DNA of 64,000 bases, taken from positions 10,504,501 through 10,568,500 of the forward strand of contig NC_069669.1 of the NCBI RefSeq assembly GCF_027244095.1, in the 5' to 3' direction. Under the pieces are notes generated by a model, which made no database searches, was not told the DNA's origin, and saw nothing but the letters and a program-made list of their open reading frames with translations. Every line of letters starts with the position of its first letter. Positions within the stretch are counted from its first letter, which is position 1. Made by a program: the position numbers and the translations under genes. The stretch comes from Hemicordylus capensis (taxonomy: Eukaryota; Chordata; Lepidosauria; Squamata; Cordylidae). This document shows positions 18,728-25,628 of this stretch, one piece after another.

Positions 18728-19734
18728 TTTTATATCCTGCTCTTCCTCCAAGGAGCCCAGAGTACTACATACTTAAGTTTCTCCACACAACAACCCTGTG
18801 AAGTAGGTTAGGCTGAGAGAGAAGTGACTGGCCCAGAGTCACCCAGCAAGTCTGAATGGGGATCTGAACTCGGGTCTCCCCAGTCCTAGACCAGCGCTAG
18901 CTGCTGCCAGTCGGTGCAGACAATACTATTACTGAGCTAGGTGGACCAAAGGTCTGACTTGGTATAATGCAGCTTCGTATGTTTCTAAAATGAACGGGAG
19001 CATTCCTACTTGTGGGGCAGGGAGGCTCTGCACCCCTGCAAAACCATAAGCTACTTTGGGAGGGAACAAATCCAGCTGAAAAGCAGGGAATGAATAAATA
19101 ATTGTATGACAGAATAGACATCTTATTGTATAATAAGATATACTGAATTTATATAATAAATTATACTAGACAATATAACAGATTTCTACAATAAGATCTG
19201 GTACAATAACTGTATGATATATTTCACTGTATGTGTGATATACTATATTGTATGATAATTTATACAATTATACAATACACAGTACATAAATTTATACAAG
19301 CTGCATGGTGCAATTTTGTAAGCATATACATATACACACACCTTACTGTACAATTGAATAGGATATATTGTATCTCTATTGTATATTTCATGCAATTACA
19401 CAATATGATGTACATAATAAATAAGATCTATTGTATAAGATAGATAGATAGAAAAGAAAAGAGAAACAGGGATGCCCAGAGAGATGAGGAAAGGGACCCC
19501 ATCACTCCGCACCTGGGAGTGGGATGCGGGGGCGTGGAGAGGCCAGCGCCCGTGACGTCACAGCCGGCCGAGACGTCACGGACGGCGGGCAGTGACGTCA
19601 CGCGCGCCCCTTCAAAGCTGCGGCCCGTCAGGGGTGGGAAAGACAGCTAATGGGGCCCCCGACTAAGAACCACGGCGTCGCTCCCTCACCAGTACAGCCC
19701 GCTCGCCCGGGCTCGCCAGCGCTGCCATCCTCAT
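3656..19734 (-). CDS. ROGDI: ROGDI, complete coding region in 11 exons
   Basis: ROGDI is the metazoan counterpart of yeast Rav2. With DMXL1/2 and WDR7 it forms the RAVE/rabconnectin-3 complex that promotes V-ATPase assembly on organelles and synaptic vesicles. Loss in humans causes Kohlschutter-Tonz syndrome. Eleven exons with GT/AG borders join, all phases fitting, into 287 codons plus a stop, the same length as human ROGDI as I recall it. Highly conserved blocks include [20 protein letters not shown] (from residue 16), [17 protein letters not shown] (96-112), [20 protein letters not shown] (145-164), [19 protein letters not shown] (about 189-207) and [19 protein letters not shown] (about 239-257). 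The protein ends [13 protein letters not shown]. It is soluble and largely helical, with no signal peptide or membrane segment. The gene faces SMIM22 tail-to-tail and follows GLYR1 on the same strand. Exon coordinates are given in separate entries. Confidence 0.96.
4300..4426 (-). CDS. ROGDI: ROGDI exon 10
   Basis: It encodes the end of F232 through K274, including [20 protein letters not shown] and [11 protein letters not shown]. The acceptor is CCTCCAG preceded by a C-rich tract; the donor is AAG|GTGAGG. This is one of the most conserved parts of the protein. Confidence 0.96.
4555..4604 (-). CDS. ROGDI: ROGDI exon 9
   Basis: It encodes [16 protein letters not shown] plus two bases of F232. 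The acceptor is CTTTTCCAG and the donor TT|GTAAGT. It differs from the human exon only at a few positions in the GGSILHN stretch. Confidence 0.95.
4789..5058 (-). mobile_element. 5S-headed tRNA-type SINE in ROGDI intron 8
   Basis: Sense to ROGDI. The tail is at 4789, the body around 4850 and a damaged 5S-like head near 5005-5055. Part of the head between the two 5S-like blocks is missing. Confidence 0.75.
5378..5808. mobile_element. hAT-type MITE, family 3
   Basis: The ends CAGTGCTCTTCATTGTAAGG and (reversed) CAGTGTTCTTCACTGTTTTT are terminal inverted repeats starting CAGTG, typical of hAT elements. Related copies lie at 12089-12537 and 45397-45778. A clean target duplication is not visible for this copy. 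Confidence 0.7.
6182..6455 (-). mobile_element. Module-B retroelement in ROGDI intron 8
   Basis: Minus-strand copy with the complete 5' hairpin (plus strand ...CCAAGTTAGCAGGGG at the right end) and a CR1-like AATAAATAAATA tail at the left end. It ends about 80 bases from exon 8. Confidence 0.75.
6537..6650 (-). CDS. ROGDI: ROGDI exon 8
   Basis: It encodes residues 178-215, [13 protein letters not shown] through LQPSSTK, including [17 protein letters not shown]. The acceptor tract is a pure (CT)n microsatellite ending CTCTCCAG. The donor is AAG|GTAACC. Confidence 0.96.
6653..6690 (-). repeat. (CT)n microsatellite forming the exon 8 acceptor tract
   Basis: About 38 bases of uninterrupted CT on the gene strand lie directly before the CAG of the ROGDI exon 8 acceptor, so the repeat serves as the polypyrimidine tract. 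Confidence 0.9.
6850..6975 (-). mobile_element. Old tRNA-type SINE fragment
   Basis: A diverged minus-strand copy of the tRNA-like block is visible (CCAGGAGATGCCAGGAATTG and GAACCTGGGCTCTTCTG). No 5S-like head is present. Confidence 0.5.
7473..7571 (-). CDS. ROGDI: ROGDI exon 7
   Basis: It encodes residues 145-177, [20 protein letters not shown] through PEIASSGLT. The acceptor is GTGTCAG and the donor ACG|GTAACT. It is almost identical to the human exon as remembered (R to Q, A to S changes only). Confidence 0.97.
7696..7793. mobile_element. hAT-type MITE fragment, family 4
   Basis: The right end GGTTCGTGCACATCCCTA matches the termini of the complete copies at 20707-21030 and 29963-30076. 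The left end is not recognised, so the copy appears truncated or rearranged. Confidence 0.55.
7955..8050 (-). CDS. ROGDI: ROGDI exon 6
   Basis: It encodes residues 113-144, [19 protein letters not shown] through KTGCEVLK. The acceptor is TTTTGCAG and the donor AAG|GTGAGC. Confidence 0.97.
8130..8475 (+). mobile_element. CR1-like LINE 3' fragment
   Basis: Antisense to ROGDI in intron 5. It carries the diagnostic 'TATGGAATAGCCTCTCC...GAGGCTCACC' block coding for the end of a CR1-type reverse transcriptase, followed by a T-rich 3' UTR. Similar fragments lie at 27815, 54100 and 58095. Confidence 0.6.
9196..9276 (-). CDS. ROGDI: ROGDI exon 5
   Basis: It encodes residues 86-112, [20 protein letters not shown] then KQWKLQQ. 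The acceptor is CTCTCAG and the donor CAG|GTATTG. Confidence 0.97.
9396..9703 (+). mobile_element. 5S-headed tRNA-type SINE, near full length
   Basis: Antisense to ROGDI in intron 4. The head contains GCTAAGCAGGGTCCACCCTG and GAATGGGAGACTTGATG, the body CCGCTGCCAGCCTGTGTAGA and the tail GACTCAGTATATGGCAGTTT. It is among the best preserved 5S-like heads in the window. Confidence 0.85.
9951..10161 (+). mobile_element. tRNA-derived SINE, family C
   Basis: It begins TAGCATGGTGCAGTGGCTAG and contains a B-box-like GGTTCAAATCC. It continues with TGGGTGACTCTGGGCC and CCTCACAGGGTTATTGTGAGG and ends GGGATTATAAATGTGAAAAG. Related copies lie at 22161 (plus) and 18722 (minus). Confidence 0.75.
10533..10587 (-). 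CDS. ROGDI: ROGDI exon 4
   Basis: With two bases from exon 3 it completes N67 and encodes [18 protein letters not shown]. The acceptor is TCTTTCAG and the donor GCG|GTGAGT. Confidence 0.96.
10615..11270 (-). mobile_element. CR1-like LINE remnant with internal minisatellite
   Basis: The left part resembles a CR1 3' end read on the minus strand (GACCGCTCTCCGTG, CAGGCAGTTTACAATC). The right part has the block CCTGAATTGGGCCTGGAAGC and CAAATGGGCAGCC seen in squamate CR1-like LINEs. It is heavily degraded. Confidence 0.45.
10905..11008 (+). repeat. Minisatellite, unit about 18-19 bases
   Basis: Five tandem units of AGCAGAAACCCACAGGCAG, with small variants, lie inside the LINE remnant of ROGDI intron 3. 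Adjacent units are nearly identical, which suggests recent expansion. Confidence 0.9.
11280..11750. other. ROGDI intron 3, no recognised element
   Basis: This moderately GC-rich stretch holds short frames on both strands but no repeat, exon or RNA that I recognise. Confidence 0.35.
11755..12070 (-). mobile_element. 5S-headed tRNA-type SINE
   Basis: Sense to ROGDI in intron 3. The tail begins at GGAAGCTGCTTTCTACCGAG, and the head end at about 12065 shows the reversed 5S-like blocks (GTCTCTCATTCAAATGCAAA, TGCTTAGCAAAAG). Confidence 0.8.
12089..12537. mobile_element. hAT-type MITE, family 3, with 8-bp target duplication
   Basis: The ends CAGTGATCTTCACTATTTTT and (reversed) CAGTGTTCTTTACTGTAAGA are inverted repeats. 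The flanks CTCTAGAG (12081-12088) and CTCTAGAA (12538-12545) match at 7 of 8 positions, as expected for a hAT target duplication. An (AAAC)n run lies near 12128-12170. Confidence 0.8.
12600..13420 (-). mobile_element. CR1-like LINE fragments
   Basis: Two or more pieces read on the minus strand: a 3' end near 12600-12760 (CAAGGAGCTTACAATC) and an internal block near 13020-13200 (GAGTCTGGGGGCGGCAACCG, AGAAGGCCCGGCCCTGGTAG). A related block is at 33247-33355. Confidence 0.5.
13501..13583 (-). CDS. ROGDI: ROGDI exon 3
   Basis: It encodes residues 40-66, [20 protein letters not shown] through NFILGSS, plus two bases of N67. The acceptor is TTACCCAG and the donor AA|GTGAGT. Confidence 0.96.
13911..14155 (+). 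mobile_element. Module-B retroelement, full unit
   Basis: It begins CCCCTGCTAACTAAGTAAAG and its second hairpin arm is TTGAGCAGGGGG. It contains GGTGAGCCCTTTGGGGACAG and ends AAGCGGTATATAAATATCCG. Antisense to ROGDI in intron 2. Confidence 0.75.
14258..14450. mobile_element. hAT-type MITE, family 2
   Basis: The ends CAGTGTTCTCTCTAATTTTT and (reversed) CAGTGCTCTCTCTAAGGCGT are inverted repeats starting CAGTG. Copies with 8-bp target duplications lie at 49256 and 61032; this one sits beside a poly(A) run and shows none. Confidence 0.7.
14685..14756 (-). CDS. ROGDI: ROGDI exon 2
   Basis: It encodes residues 16-39, [20 protein letters not shown] then DILK. The acceptor is CACACAG and the donor AAG|GTAGTT. 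This helical block follows directly on ...ERAVL from exon 1. Confidence 0.97.
14892..15083 (-). mobile_element. tRNA-type SINE without 5S head
   Basis: Sense to ROGDI. It has a good tRNA-like head read on the minus strand (GGGGCATAGCTCAGTGGTAG and GGTTCAATCCC), the shared body and the shared tail. It shows that the 5S-like head is an optional addition to the family. Confidence 0.8.
15108..15365 (+). mobile_element. Module-B retroelement
   Basis: It begins CCTCCTGCAAAAAGAGCAAA and its second hairpin arm is TTGCAGGAGG, so a base change in one arm is matched in the other. It ends AGTGGTATATAAATATTCAT. Confidence 0.75.
15643..15778. mobile_element. hAT-type MITE, family 1, with 8-bp target duplication
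   Basis: The 136-base element is almost entirely one inverted repeat: CAATGTTCCCTCTAACAGGG on the left, and CAGTGTTCCTTCTAACAAAG on the reversed right. The flanks CTGGAAAT and CTGGAGAT match at 7 of 8 positions. Confidence 0.85.
15790..18660. other. ROGDI intron 1, mostly unrecognised sequence
   Basis: The stretch is largely unique. It contains a short (GT)n/(GA)n run at 16734-16769 and a fragment near 17705-17765 (GTGGCACCTTAAAGACC) that resembles a repeat tail also seen at 23095. No exon or structured RNA was recognised. Confidence 0.35.
18680..18896 (-). mobile_element. (TTA)n run and tRNA-derived SINE, family C
   Basis: A TTA-repeat forms the 3' tail of a minus-strand family-C SINE (CTCCAAGGAGCCCAGAGTAC, CCCTGTGAAGTAGGTTAGGC). 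The repeat probably grew from the A-rich SINE end. Confidence 0.65.
18897..18992 (+). mobile_element. 3' tail of a tRNA-type SINE
   Basis: It shows the body and tail only (GCTGCCAGTCGGTGCAGACA, TATAATGCAGCTTCGTATGT), directly abutting the family-C SINE. Confidence 0.6.
19085..19450. repeat. AT-rich low-complexity tract
   Basis: About 360 bases made largely of imperfect TATA, TTGTATAAT and ATAAGAT units, ending in (GATA)n. It lies just before the GC-rich ROGDI promoter, with a very sharp compositional step at about 19500. Confidence 0.85.
19552..19601. promoter_or_regulatory. Three CRE/ATF-type sites at the start of ROGDI intron 1
   Basis: Two perfect palindromes GTGACGTCAC (19552-19561 and 19592-19601) and one near-site AGACGTCAC (19571-19579) lie within 50 bases. 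TGACGTCA is the consensus site for CREB/ATF factors. Binding is inferred from sequence only. Confidence 0.65.
19690..19734 (-). CDS. ROGDI: ROGDI exon 1 (coding part)
   Basis: It encodes [15 protein letters not shown], then donor CTG|GTGAGG. The ATG at 19734 gives 287 residues as in human. The second ATG (19728) has the stronger context AGGATGG and would give 285. Both lie in the CpG-rich promoter. Confidence 0.9.
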
Positions 19735-20009
19735 AACCGCGCCGCCACCGCTGCCCCTTCCTTCGCCCTCCGCGGCGCTCGCCACAAACCGCTTTCCAGA
19801 CGCCCCGAGCGTTCCGACTGAGGAGTAAGACGAAGCGCGGGCGACGCCCCCCTCGCTCCTCATTGGGCGGCTGCCTCCGAAGCGTCGCTCTGATTCGTGG
19901 GGCGCCGCCCGAGGGCCCGCCTAGCGCGCACGGCTGGCCCGCCCTCCTGGAGTATTGCCCGACCTCATCGGCTGGCTGGGTCCTTTGCGCCGCTTTTATC
20001 TATTGTTGC

Positions 20010-20175
20010 TGCGGTTGCTGGGAGTTGTAGTTCAACAACAGCTGGAAGGCCCCGTTTGCCCACTCCTGCACTAGTGGGAGCACTGCCTTAGTAGACACAT
20101 TGAGCCACGCTTCAGGGGGGCTGACTCTTGGGAGCCGAGACTGTTGGATTACAACTCCCATCATCCCCAGCAACA
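20010..20175. mobile_element. Pieces of palindromic hAT-like element, family J
   Basis: GGGAGTTGTAGTTCAACAAC and CAGCTGGAAGG at 20020-20050, and ACAACTCCCATCATCCCCAG at 20151-20170, are arms of the palindromic element found complete at 23792. They sit just upstream of the ROGDI promoter. Confidence 0.5.
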
Positions 20176-20597
20176 GCGGTCAAAAGGCCTGAGCGATTTT
20201 TTTTCACTACGGATGCTCCAAGACCAAGAGCGACTGCTGCCAGAAATGGGGCCGACTGCGGGGTTTCACCGGAAGTGCAAATTGCAGGCCTCTGCTTTTT
20301 CTCTTTATCTCTAGGTTCAAAGCGTATTTTTACGATTCCTGCCTAGCAACGAGGGCAGGTGGCAGCTGATTGGTCAATAGCATCCCATAAGACAAAAAAC
20401 ATGACATATTAACAGCTATTTAAACCTGGTTTTAATGTTGCTTTAATGAATTGTGTGTTTCTTAAAATCTATTTGTAATATAGGTTAAGCTCCTAGATCC
20501 ATCTGGGTGAGGTGGTATAGGAAATCTCATTAAATTAATAATCAATTGTTTACCAGGATGCGTGAGAGAATCTCCTTCCAGCACCAAGACGCTAGTG

Positions 20598-20696
20598 CAG
20601 AGGTGGGCAAACCTGGCCCTCCAGCTGTTGAAATTTAATCTGCTGTGGCTGGGGATGATGGGAGTTGTAGTTTAACAAGTTTGCCCACTCCTGCAT
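20598..20696. mobile_element. hAT-like palindromic element, family J
   Basis: The ends GTGCAGAGGTGGGCAAACC and (reversed) GCAGGAGTGGGCAAACTT form inverted repeats of the CAGGGGTGGGCAA type known from hAT-Charlie elements. The flanks CGCTAGTG and CATTAGTG match at 6 of 8 positions. Confidence 0.65.
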
Positions 20697-20706
20697 TAGT
20701 GGAAAG

Positions 20707-21030
20707 TAGGGATGTGCCGAAACACGATTCGGCTGCGAATCTCAGAACACTCTCTTTAAAATTGAGGGCTTACCCTGCCCCTTTGACGTGGTGGAGAGCA
20801 GGTCCATGCAAGTAGCTTTCTCCACTCACTGCTATTTACATACTGGCAGTGTTCCCCGCAGCTATCAGCACATGACACTGGCAAGTACATGTCCTCCACA
20901 TGCACAGCGACCATTTGCGTGGTCAGCATGGACCTGCTCTCCTCCACATTAAAGTGGCTGGGTAAGCCCTCGATGTTAAAGGGATTGTGCTGCGATTCGG
21001 AAGCCGAACCACATTTTGAAGGCATCCCTA
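20707..21030. mobile_element. hAT-type MITE, family 4, with perfect 8-bp target duplication
   Basis: The left end is TAGGGATGTGCCGAA and the right end GGCATCCCTA. GTGGAAAG flanks both sides exactly (20699-20706 and 21031-21038). No transposase frame is present in its 324 bases. Confidence 0.85.
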
Positions 21031-21205
21031 GTGGAAAGTGTGAGCTTTGCCTTAGTAGAAACGTTTAAGTGGCAATTATAAGAACGCCAATGGTGACCTC
21101 TCTCAGGAATCAAGATTTGCTAGGCAGACTGCTCTGAATGGCAGATGACATTTAGGTAAGGTTTAGAATGAAAGCTTAATCAGCACAAGATTTAGAAGAT
21201 TAAGT

Positions 21206-21207
<2 letters not shown>

Positions 21208-21262
<55 letters not shown>
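21208..21262 (+). repeat. (AAT)n microsatellite
   Basis: About 18 uninterrupted AAT units lie just left of a plus-strand SINE. Confidence 0.95.
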
Positions 21263-21294
21263 TACAACGAGACATAAGAACAGAAAGAAGATTG

Positions 21295-21500
21295 GTTTTT
21301 GCTGTTGCAAGCATGAATTGTCCTGTTTGCTAAGCAGGGTTCACCTCAATTTGCATCTGATGAGTGACCACTGTGTGTTGATCTTTGGGCCACAGCTCAG
21401 TGGGAAAGCATCTGCTTTGCATGCAGAAGGTCCCAGGTTCAGTCCCCGGCATCTTCCAGAAGGGCTGGGAAAGACTCCTGCCTGAAGTTTAGGAGGTGAA
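21295..21500 (+). mobile_element. 5S-headed tRNA-type SINE, incomplete
   Basis: A 5S-like GCTAAGCAGGGTTCACC is followed by a good tRNA-like block (GGGCCACAGCTCAGTGGGAA, CCCAGGTTCAGTCCCCGGCA). The body is cut short near 21500. Confidence 0.7.
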
Positions 21501-22015
21501 ACTTTAGCTTTGAACAAGAAGAAAAGTGATTGGAAGTTGTGAATCAGAATCAGGTGGGCTTGGGGTTTTCGTCTTGACCAAGGAAGAAGTCAGGACTCAG
21601 CAAAGCAAGCAATGCTCTATCCCGAGAGAGTTTGTGTTTAAAACGCAGCAATAGTTAATTATAGAAGGTTGGGGAATTTTATTTGCACTAATGATTTGAA
21701 GAGTTTAACTGCAGTTTGGATAACTGCTTTGCTGGAAAGGTTTTCAGAGTCAAATCTGATCAAGGTTGATTGCAGTCTTCTGATACTTGTTATCTGAATT
21801 AGATTAGGAATAAAAGCTTAATGCTGTTCACATGTTATCTGACTGGTGTGGTTTTCTGGAAAAGAACGTAGATTTGAAGGAGGGAAGTTGTCTCCTGAAA
21901 TTCAATTGGGACTAAATGTTCTTTCACCTTTTTCCCTATAGACCACGTGAAGTGTCTGTTTCTTGCTAAAAGTGGCAAAGAAGCCAAATTAATCCTATTC
22001 TAGTATAGAAACATT
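21500..22015. other. Intergenic stretch between GLYR1 and ROGDI
   Basis: No exon or repeat was recognised. It lies beyond the inferred GLYR1 3' end and upstream of the ROGDI promoter. Confidence 0.35.
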
Positions 22016-22134
22016 ACTATATTTACCGGAATCCAACACTAGGTCCCCCCGCTCCCCAAGTTATTTGATGTTAAAAATGGGGGGGGGTCCATCTTAAATT
22101 CTGAGACCTCTTCCTTGGGGGTAAGTAGAGATAT

Positions 22135-22430
22135 AATCTGTCGGTGTAGACAATGCTGAGCCAGCGTGGTGTAGTGGTTAGAGTGTTGGACTAGGACCAG
22201 GAAGACCCGAGTTCAAATCCCCATTCAGCCATGATACTAGCTGGGTGACTCTGGGCCAGCCACTTCTCCCTCAGCCTAACCTACTTCACAAGGTTGTGGT
22301 GAGGAGAAACTCATGTAGTTCAACGCTCTGGGCTCCTCGGAGGAAGAGCGGGATATAAAATGTAAAATAATAAATAATAATAATAAATGGACCAAGGGTC
22401 TGACTCAGTCAAAGGCAGCTTCCTATGTCT
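22135..22430 (+). mobile_element. tRNA-type SINE split by a family-C SINE
   Basis: The outer SINE is interrupted at GTGTAGACAATGCTGAG. A complete family-C SINE (22161-22382, CCAGCGTGGTGTAGTGGTTA to an AATAATAAA tail) follows, and the outer element resumes at ATGGACCAAGGGTCTGACTC. Family C was therefore active after the outer copy inserted. Confidence 0.75.
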
Positions 22431-22627
22431 GCCCATTGTTCCGGGAGCTTATGCATGCAACAGTGAAGCACACTCCTAATTTAATCCAGAAAAACACACT
22501 GCCTTAGTTAACAGATGCATGCAAAGTGTGGATATTCACACATTTCTTTCGATCTTGCAGAGCCTGAGGGGAGATGGGCAGGGATACTTTAGCAACCGAC
22601 AAGTAGCATTGTGTTACCAAGAAAGTT

Positions 22628-22633
22628 TTTATT
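22628..22633 (-). terminator. GLYR1: Candidate GLYR1 poly(A) signal
   Basis: A minus-strand AATAAA (plus TTTATT in AGTTTTTATTTCTG) in an AT-rich conserved-looking tract. ATTAAA variants also occur within 100 bases upstream. Confidence 0.4.
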
Positions 22634-23791
22634 TCTGTTTGCCAGTAGCTTTTGTTAATTGCACAAGAAAAAAAAATCATTCTCTTTTTGCCATTTAATC
22701 ATCACCACACATCCTATTCTGAATGACAAAACGTTAATTAAAAACAAGGCCAAAAAATTTTAAAAAAATTCACAACCTTAATTACCTATAGATCTGTCGT
22801 CAAAGGAGAGGGTGGGGATTAAAGGAAAACAGCTTTTTCTTACAAGCTTTTCACAAGTGTCACATTTCTCTCTTTTAAAAGGAGGGAACAAAACAAAGCA
22901 ATTGCTAAAACAGAAATCCTCATTAAAAAGGAACTTTACAGTATTGTCAACAATATTAAGACAACAATGACTAAGCCAGTTCCATCGTATTCTCTTTTAA
23001 TCCAAACTCAACTTCCCACCCCTCCCCACCCCATCACCATAGAAGAGACCCACAAAAGAACAACTGAACAGAATCTTGGGCTCTTGGAGGAGAGGGTCTG
23101 ACACAGCATTAATAGCCAACTCTGGTGGCCCCTTAAAGACTTATATTGTGGTACATGCTCACAAAAGCTTATGCCACGATCCGGGTCTTTGAGGCGTCAC
23201 ACGTCTCTGCTTTGGCTGCAACCCATGGCCTCTGAATTTGCATCTGACAGTTCAAGCCCACCGATTATCTCAGAGCACGTCCTGAGAGATGGTGTCTCAG
23301 TAACTGTCTAGTCCTGCAGGAAGCACCCCACCCTTTAACAGACGTTTTGTTTTCCTCGCTCAAGAGGCTGCAAGACAGACCTTCAATGGAAGCTCTCCCA
23401 CTCCCAGCTCCGGGTGGGGTTTTCTGCAGGAGGCAGAATAAAGCACTCTGGGATAAGCTACTTCTGTTAACGCCTTTTGAAGTGGGTTTAATTGAAGAAT
23501 AATGCAGGAGCTTTAGCAAAGATCTGTGACCTGCTGTTTGTAAACTGTCCTGCACGAGGGCTACAAAGAATTGCCCGTGCAAGGGTATCCAAGACACCTT
23601 TGCTCCTTTCCACTGTGGACTCCAGCCGTCCTCCCAAAATCCATATGGAACTACAGATTTTGTCTAGCATGTGTTGCCTCCCTCCCCCTCTCCCACAAGA
23701 AGTTTAATTTCTTAAACTTAAGAAATTGTTTGTAGGGAACAAATGGGCTCTGATGGGTTATTTGTACCAGCAAGCAGCGTTAGATCAGGGG

Positions 23792-23918
23792 TGGGCAGCC
23801 ATGGCTCTCTAGCTCAAACTACAACTCCCAACATCCCCAGCTGCAACAAATTGCAGCTGGGGATGAGGGAAGTTGTAGTTCCACAACAGCTGGAGAACCA
23901 AGGATGCCTACCCCTGGG
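23792..23918. mobile_element. Palindromic hAT-like element, family J, in GLYR1 3' UTR
   Basis: The ends CAGGGGTGGGCAGCCATGGC and (reversed) CAGGGGTAGGCATCCTTGGT, and the inner arms ACTACAACTCCCAACATCCC versus GGGATGAGGGAAGTTGTAGT, make nearly the whole element one foldback of about 55 base pairs. Confidence 0.75.
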
Positions 23919-25553
23919 GGAAAGTATGCTCATTTGTTAGCTTGCGCCATTAAGCAAGGAGTGTGAGCTGAGCACACTAAGAAAGATGTCCCCGGTTAGT
24001 GCCTGGGGTTCACTAGCCTTCCACTCTGGACATCTCAACACACAAGCACCACAGCCCTCTGCTGGCATCTGGAAGGTAAACTGTGGCACACCTGCAGGGC
24101 TCTTCTCTCCGCCCATGTTCATTTGCTGGCTTCCGCGTCTGCAGAGGCGGACACATGTAGGCAGTGGTGTCTATACACCACAAAATCAAGACAGGCTGGG
24201 CTGATGCATGTTGGACTCCAGATTGAAATTCAGCAAGTCAGGCTGGCATCGCCCCAGTCGCTCACTGCACTGCACTCAGCACCTAAAGCTCTCTTCAAAA
24301 GGGCTAATACTGACTTCTTTTTAAGAAACTCTTCTGAGTTTGAAAAAGCTCAGTCATCTTTACAGATGCCCATTTCCTCCACTGCTGCACAAGCCTGTGC
24401 TTATCCCCTTACTGTCTGCTTTGGCAGTTGGAGGGCTGCAGGAGGATCTTCAAAATGTTTCGCACAACCATGCTTCATTCAGCTCGAAAGCCGCTTCAAC
24501 GGGATCGGAAGTCCTTTCTATGGGATCTACACAAGAGGCCTCATGATCAGAAGCCATTCCCACACTTTCTTCCTGTCGTGACAATCTGGGAATGCTACAT
24601 GAATCCAGACAACCTTTGCAAGGACTAACAGTCACGGAACAGTGCACGTCAACTTGTGTGCTGCCAAGACTTAAAACCAGAAGGAGGACACCAAGCTCCT
24701 TCATTCCTCTAAAATACAACAACACTTTTCATTCTCTGAACTATATAAAAACTCAAATAGTTTTACAGCAATGTGCAGATTGGATTAACTTTTTGGGAAC
24801 TGGCGTCTCTAGATGCATTTTACGTATTTGAGTCCAACACTTCTATACCAGGCCTGCATTCCCCACCCCAAACAAGGTCATTTCTGTGGGGAAGACAAGG
24901 ATACAGCCTTATTCTTCTGAGAATTAATTCCACTGAGATGTTTGGGCCAGGAGTGGGAAAACTCCCAAGAACAACATTGATTTCAGCCCCGTCACCATCG
25001 TGATCTGCTCATCTCCTCCAAGGACAATGCAGGAACCGGGTTCTCATCCCAATTAAGATTACCAATTAAGTCACACCAAGGTTCACAGGTAGCGGACATT
25101 CGCCCTTTCACCTGTCCCTAACACACGAAGGAGTCAAAGCATACATCACCCACAGCAAAGAAGTGGAACAGCAATGAGAAACAGAACACTCGAGTCACCA
25201 AAGCGGCTACGTGGCGGATTTCTTGGAGAGAGGCGCTTCAGGAGTTTCCGGGCAACCTGCTGATAATTCTGTTCTGTGCCTGTGGTATCGGCTGGTGATC
25301 AAGATGGAGACTGATCTGGGCCCCGCTGCGTCCACTCTTGCTGCTGCCAGCATAGGAAGGCTTGCTTGTGGCAGCTGTCCTCCTGGCAGATCTCAAGAGT
25401 TTTTGTAATAAAAAATGGAAAAAGAAAGTTGGGGGTGGCAGGGGTGGGGGGAGAGAAACAGACAGGCAGAGATGGACTGGTCCAGAGTTAAAACCCAGTA
25501 TTCATCATCATCATAATTAATAATCATGGTATTAACAGTAAGAACGGGATAGC

Positions 25554-25628
25554 CTAGTGGATATAGGCCCTGTACACAGCGGACATGTCATTGTCAGATT
25601 GGTCCAATGCTTTCGCCCGTTTGTAGAC
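25554..25628 (-). CDS. GLYR1: GLYR1 exon 16 (last coding)
   Basis: It encodes residues 534-557, [20 protein letters not shown] then AYIH and TAG. The acceptor is CTCCCTCAG. It is essentially identical to the human end. Confidence 0.97.
   Translation of the reverse strand, partial: VYKRAKALDQSDNDMSAVYRAYIH

Larger units (their letters stand above)
19500..20000 (-). promoter_or_regulatory. ROGDI: ROGDI CpG-rich promoter region
   Basis: The sequence is dense in CpG and contains exon 1. A CCAAT box on the gene strand (19862-19866) lies about 130 bases before the start codon. No TATA box is evident. The start of transcription is expected at about 19750-19860. Confidence 0.8.
22610..25553 (-). 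other. GLYR1: GLYR1 3' UTR
   Basis: Sequence from the stop codon to the candidate poly(A) signal at 22628-22633. It is almost free of SINEs but contains a palindromic hAT-like element (23792-23918) and a repeat tail near 23095-23175. The length, about 2.9 kb, is inferred and could be shorter if an upstream signal is used. Confidence 0.5.
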
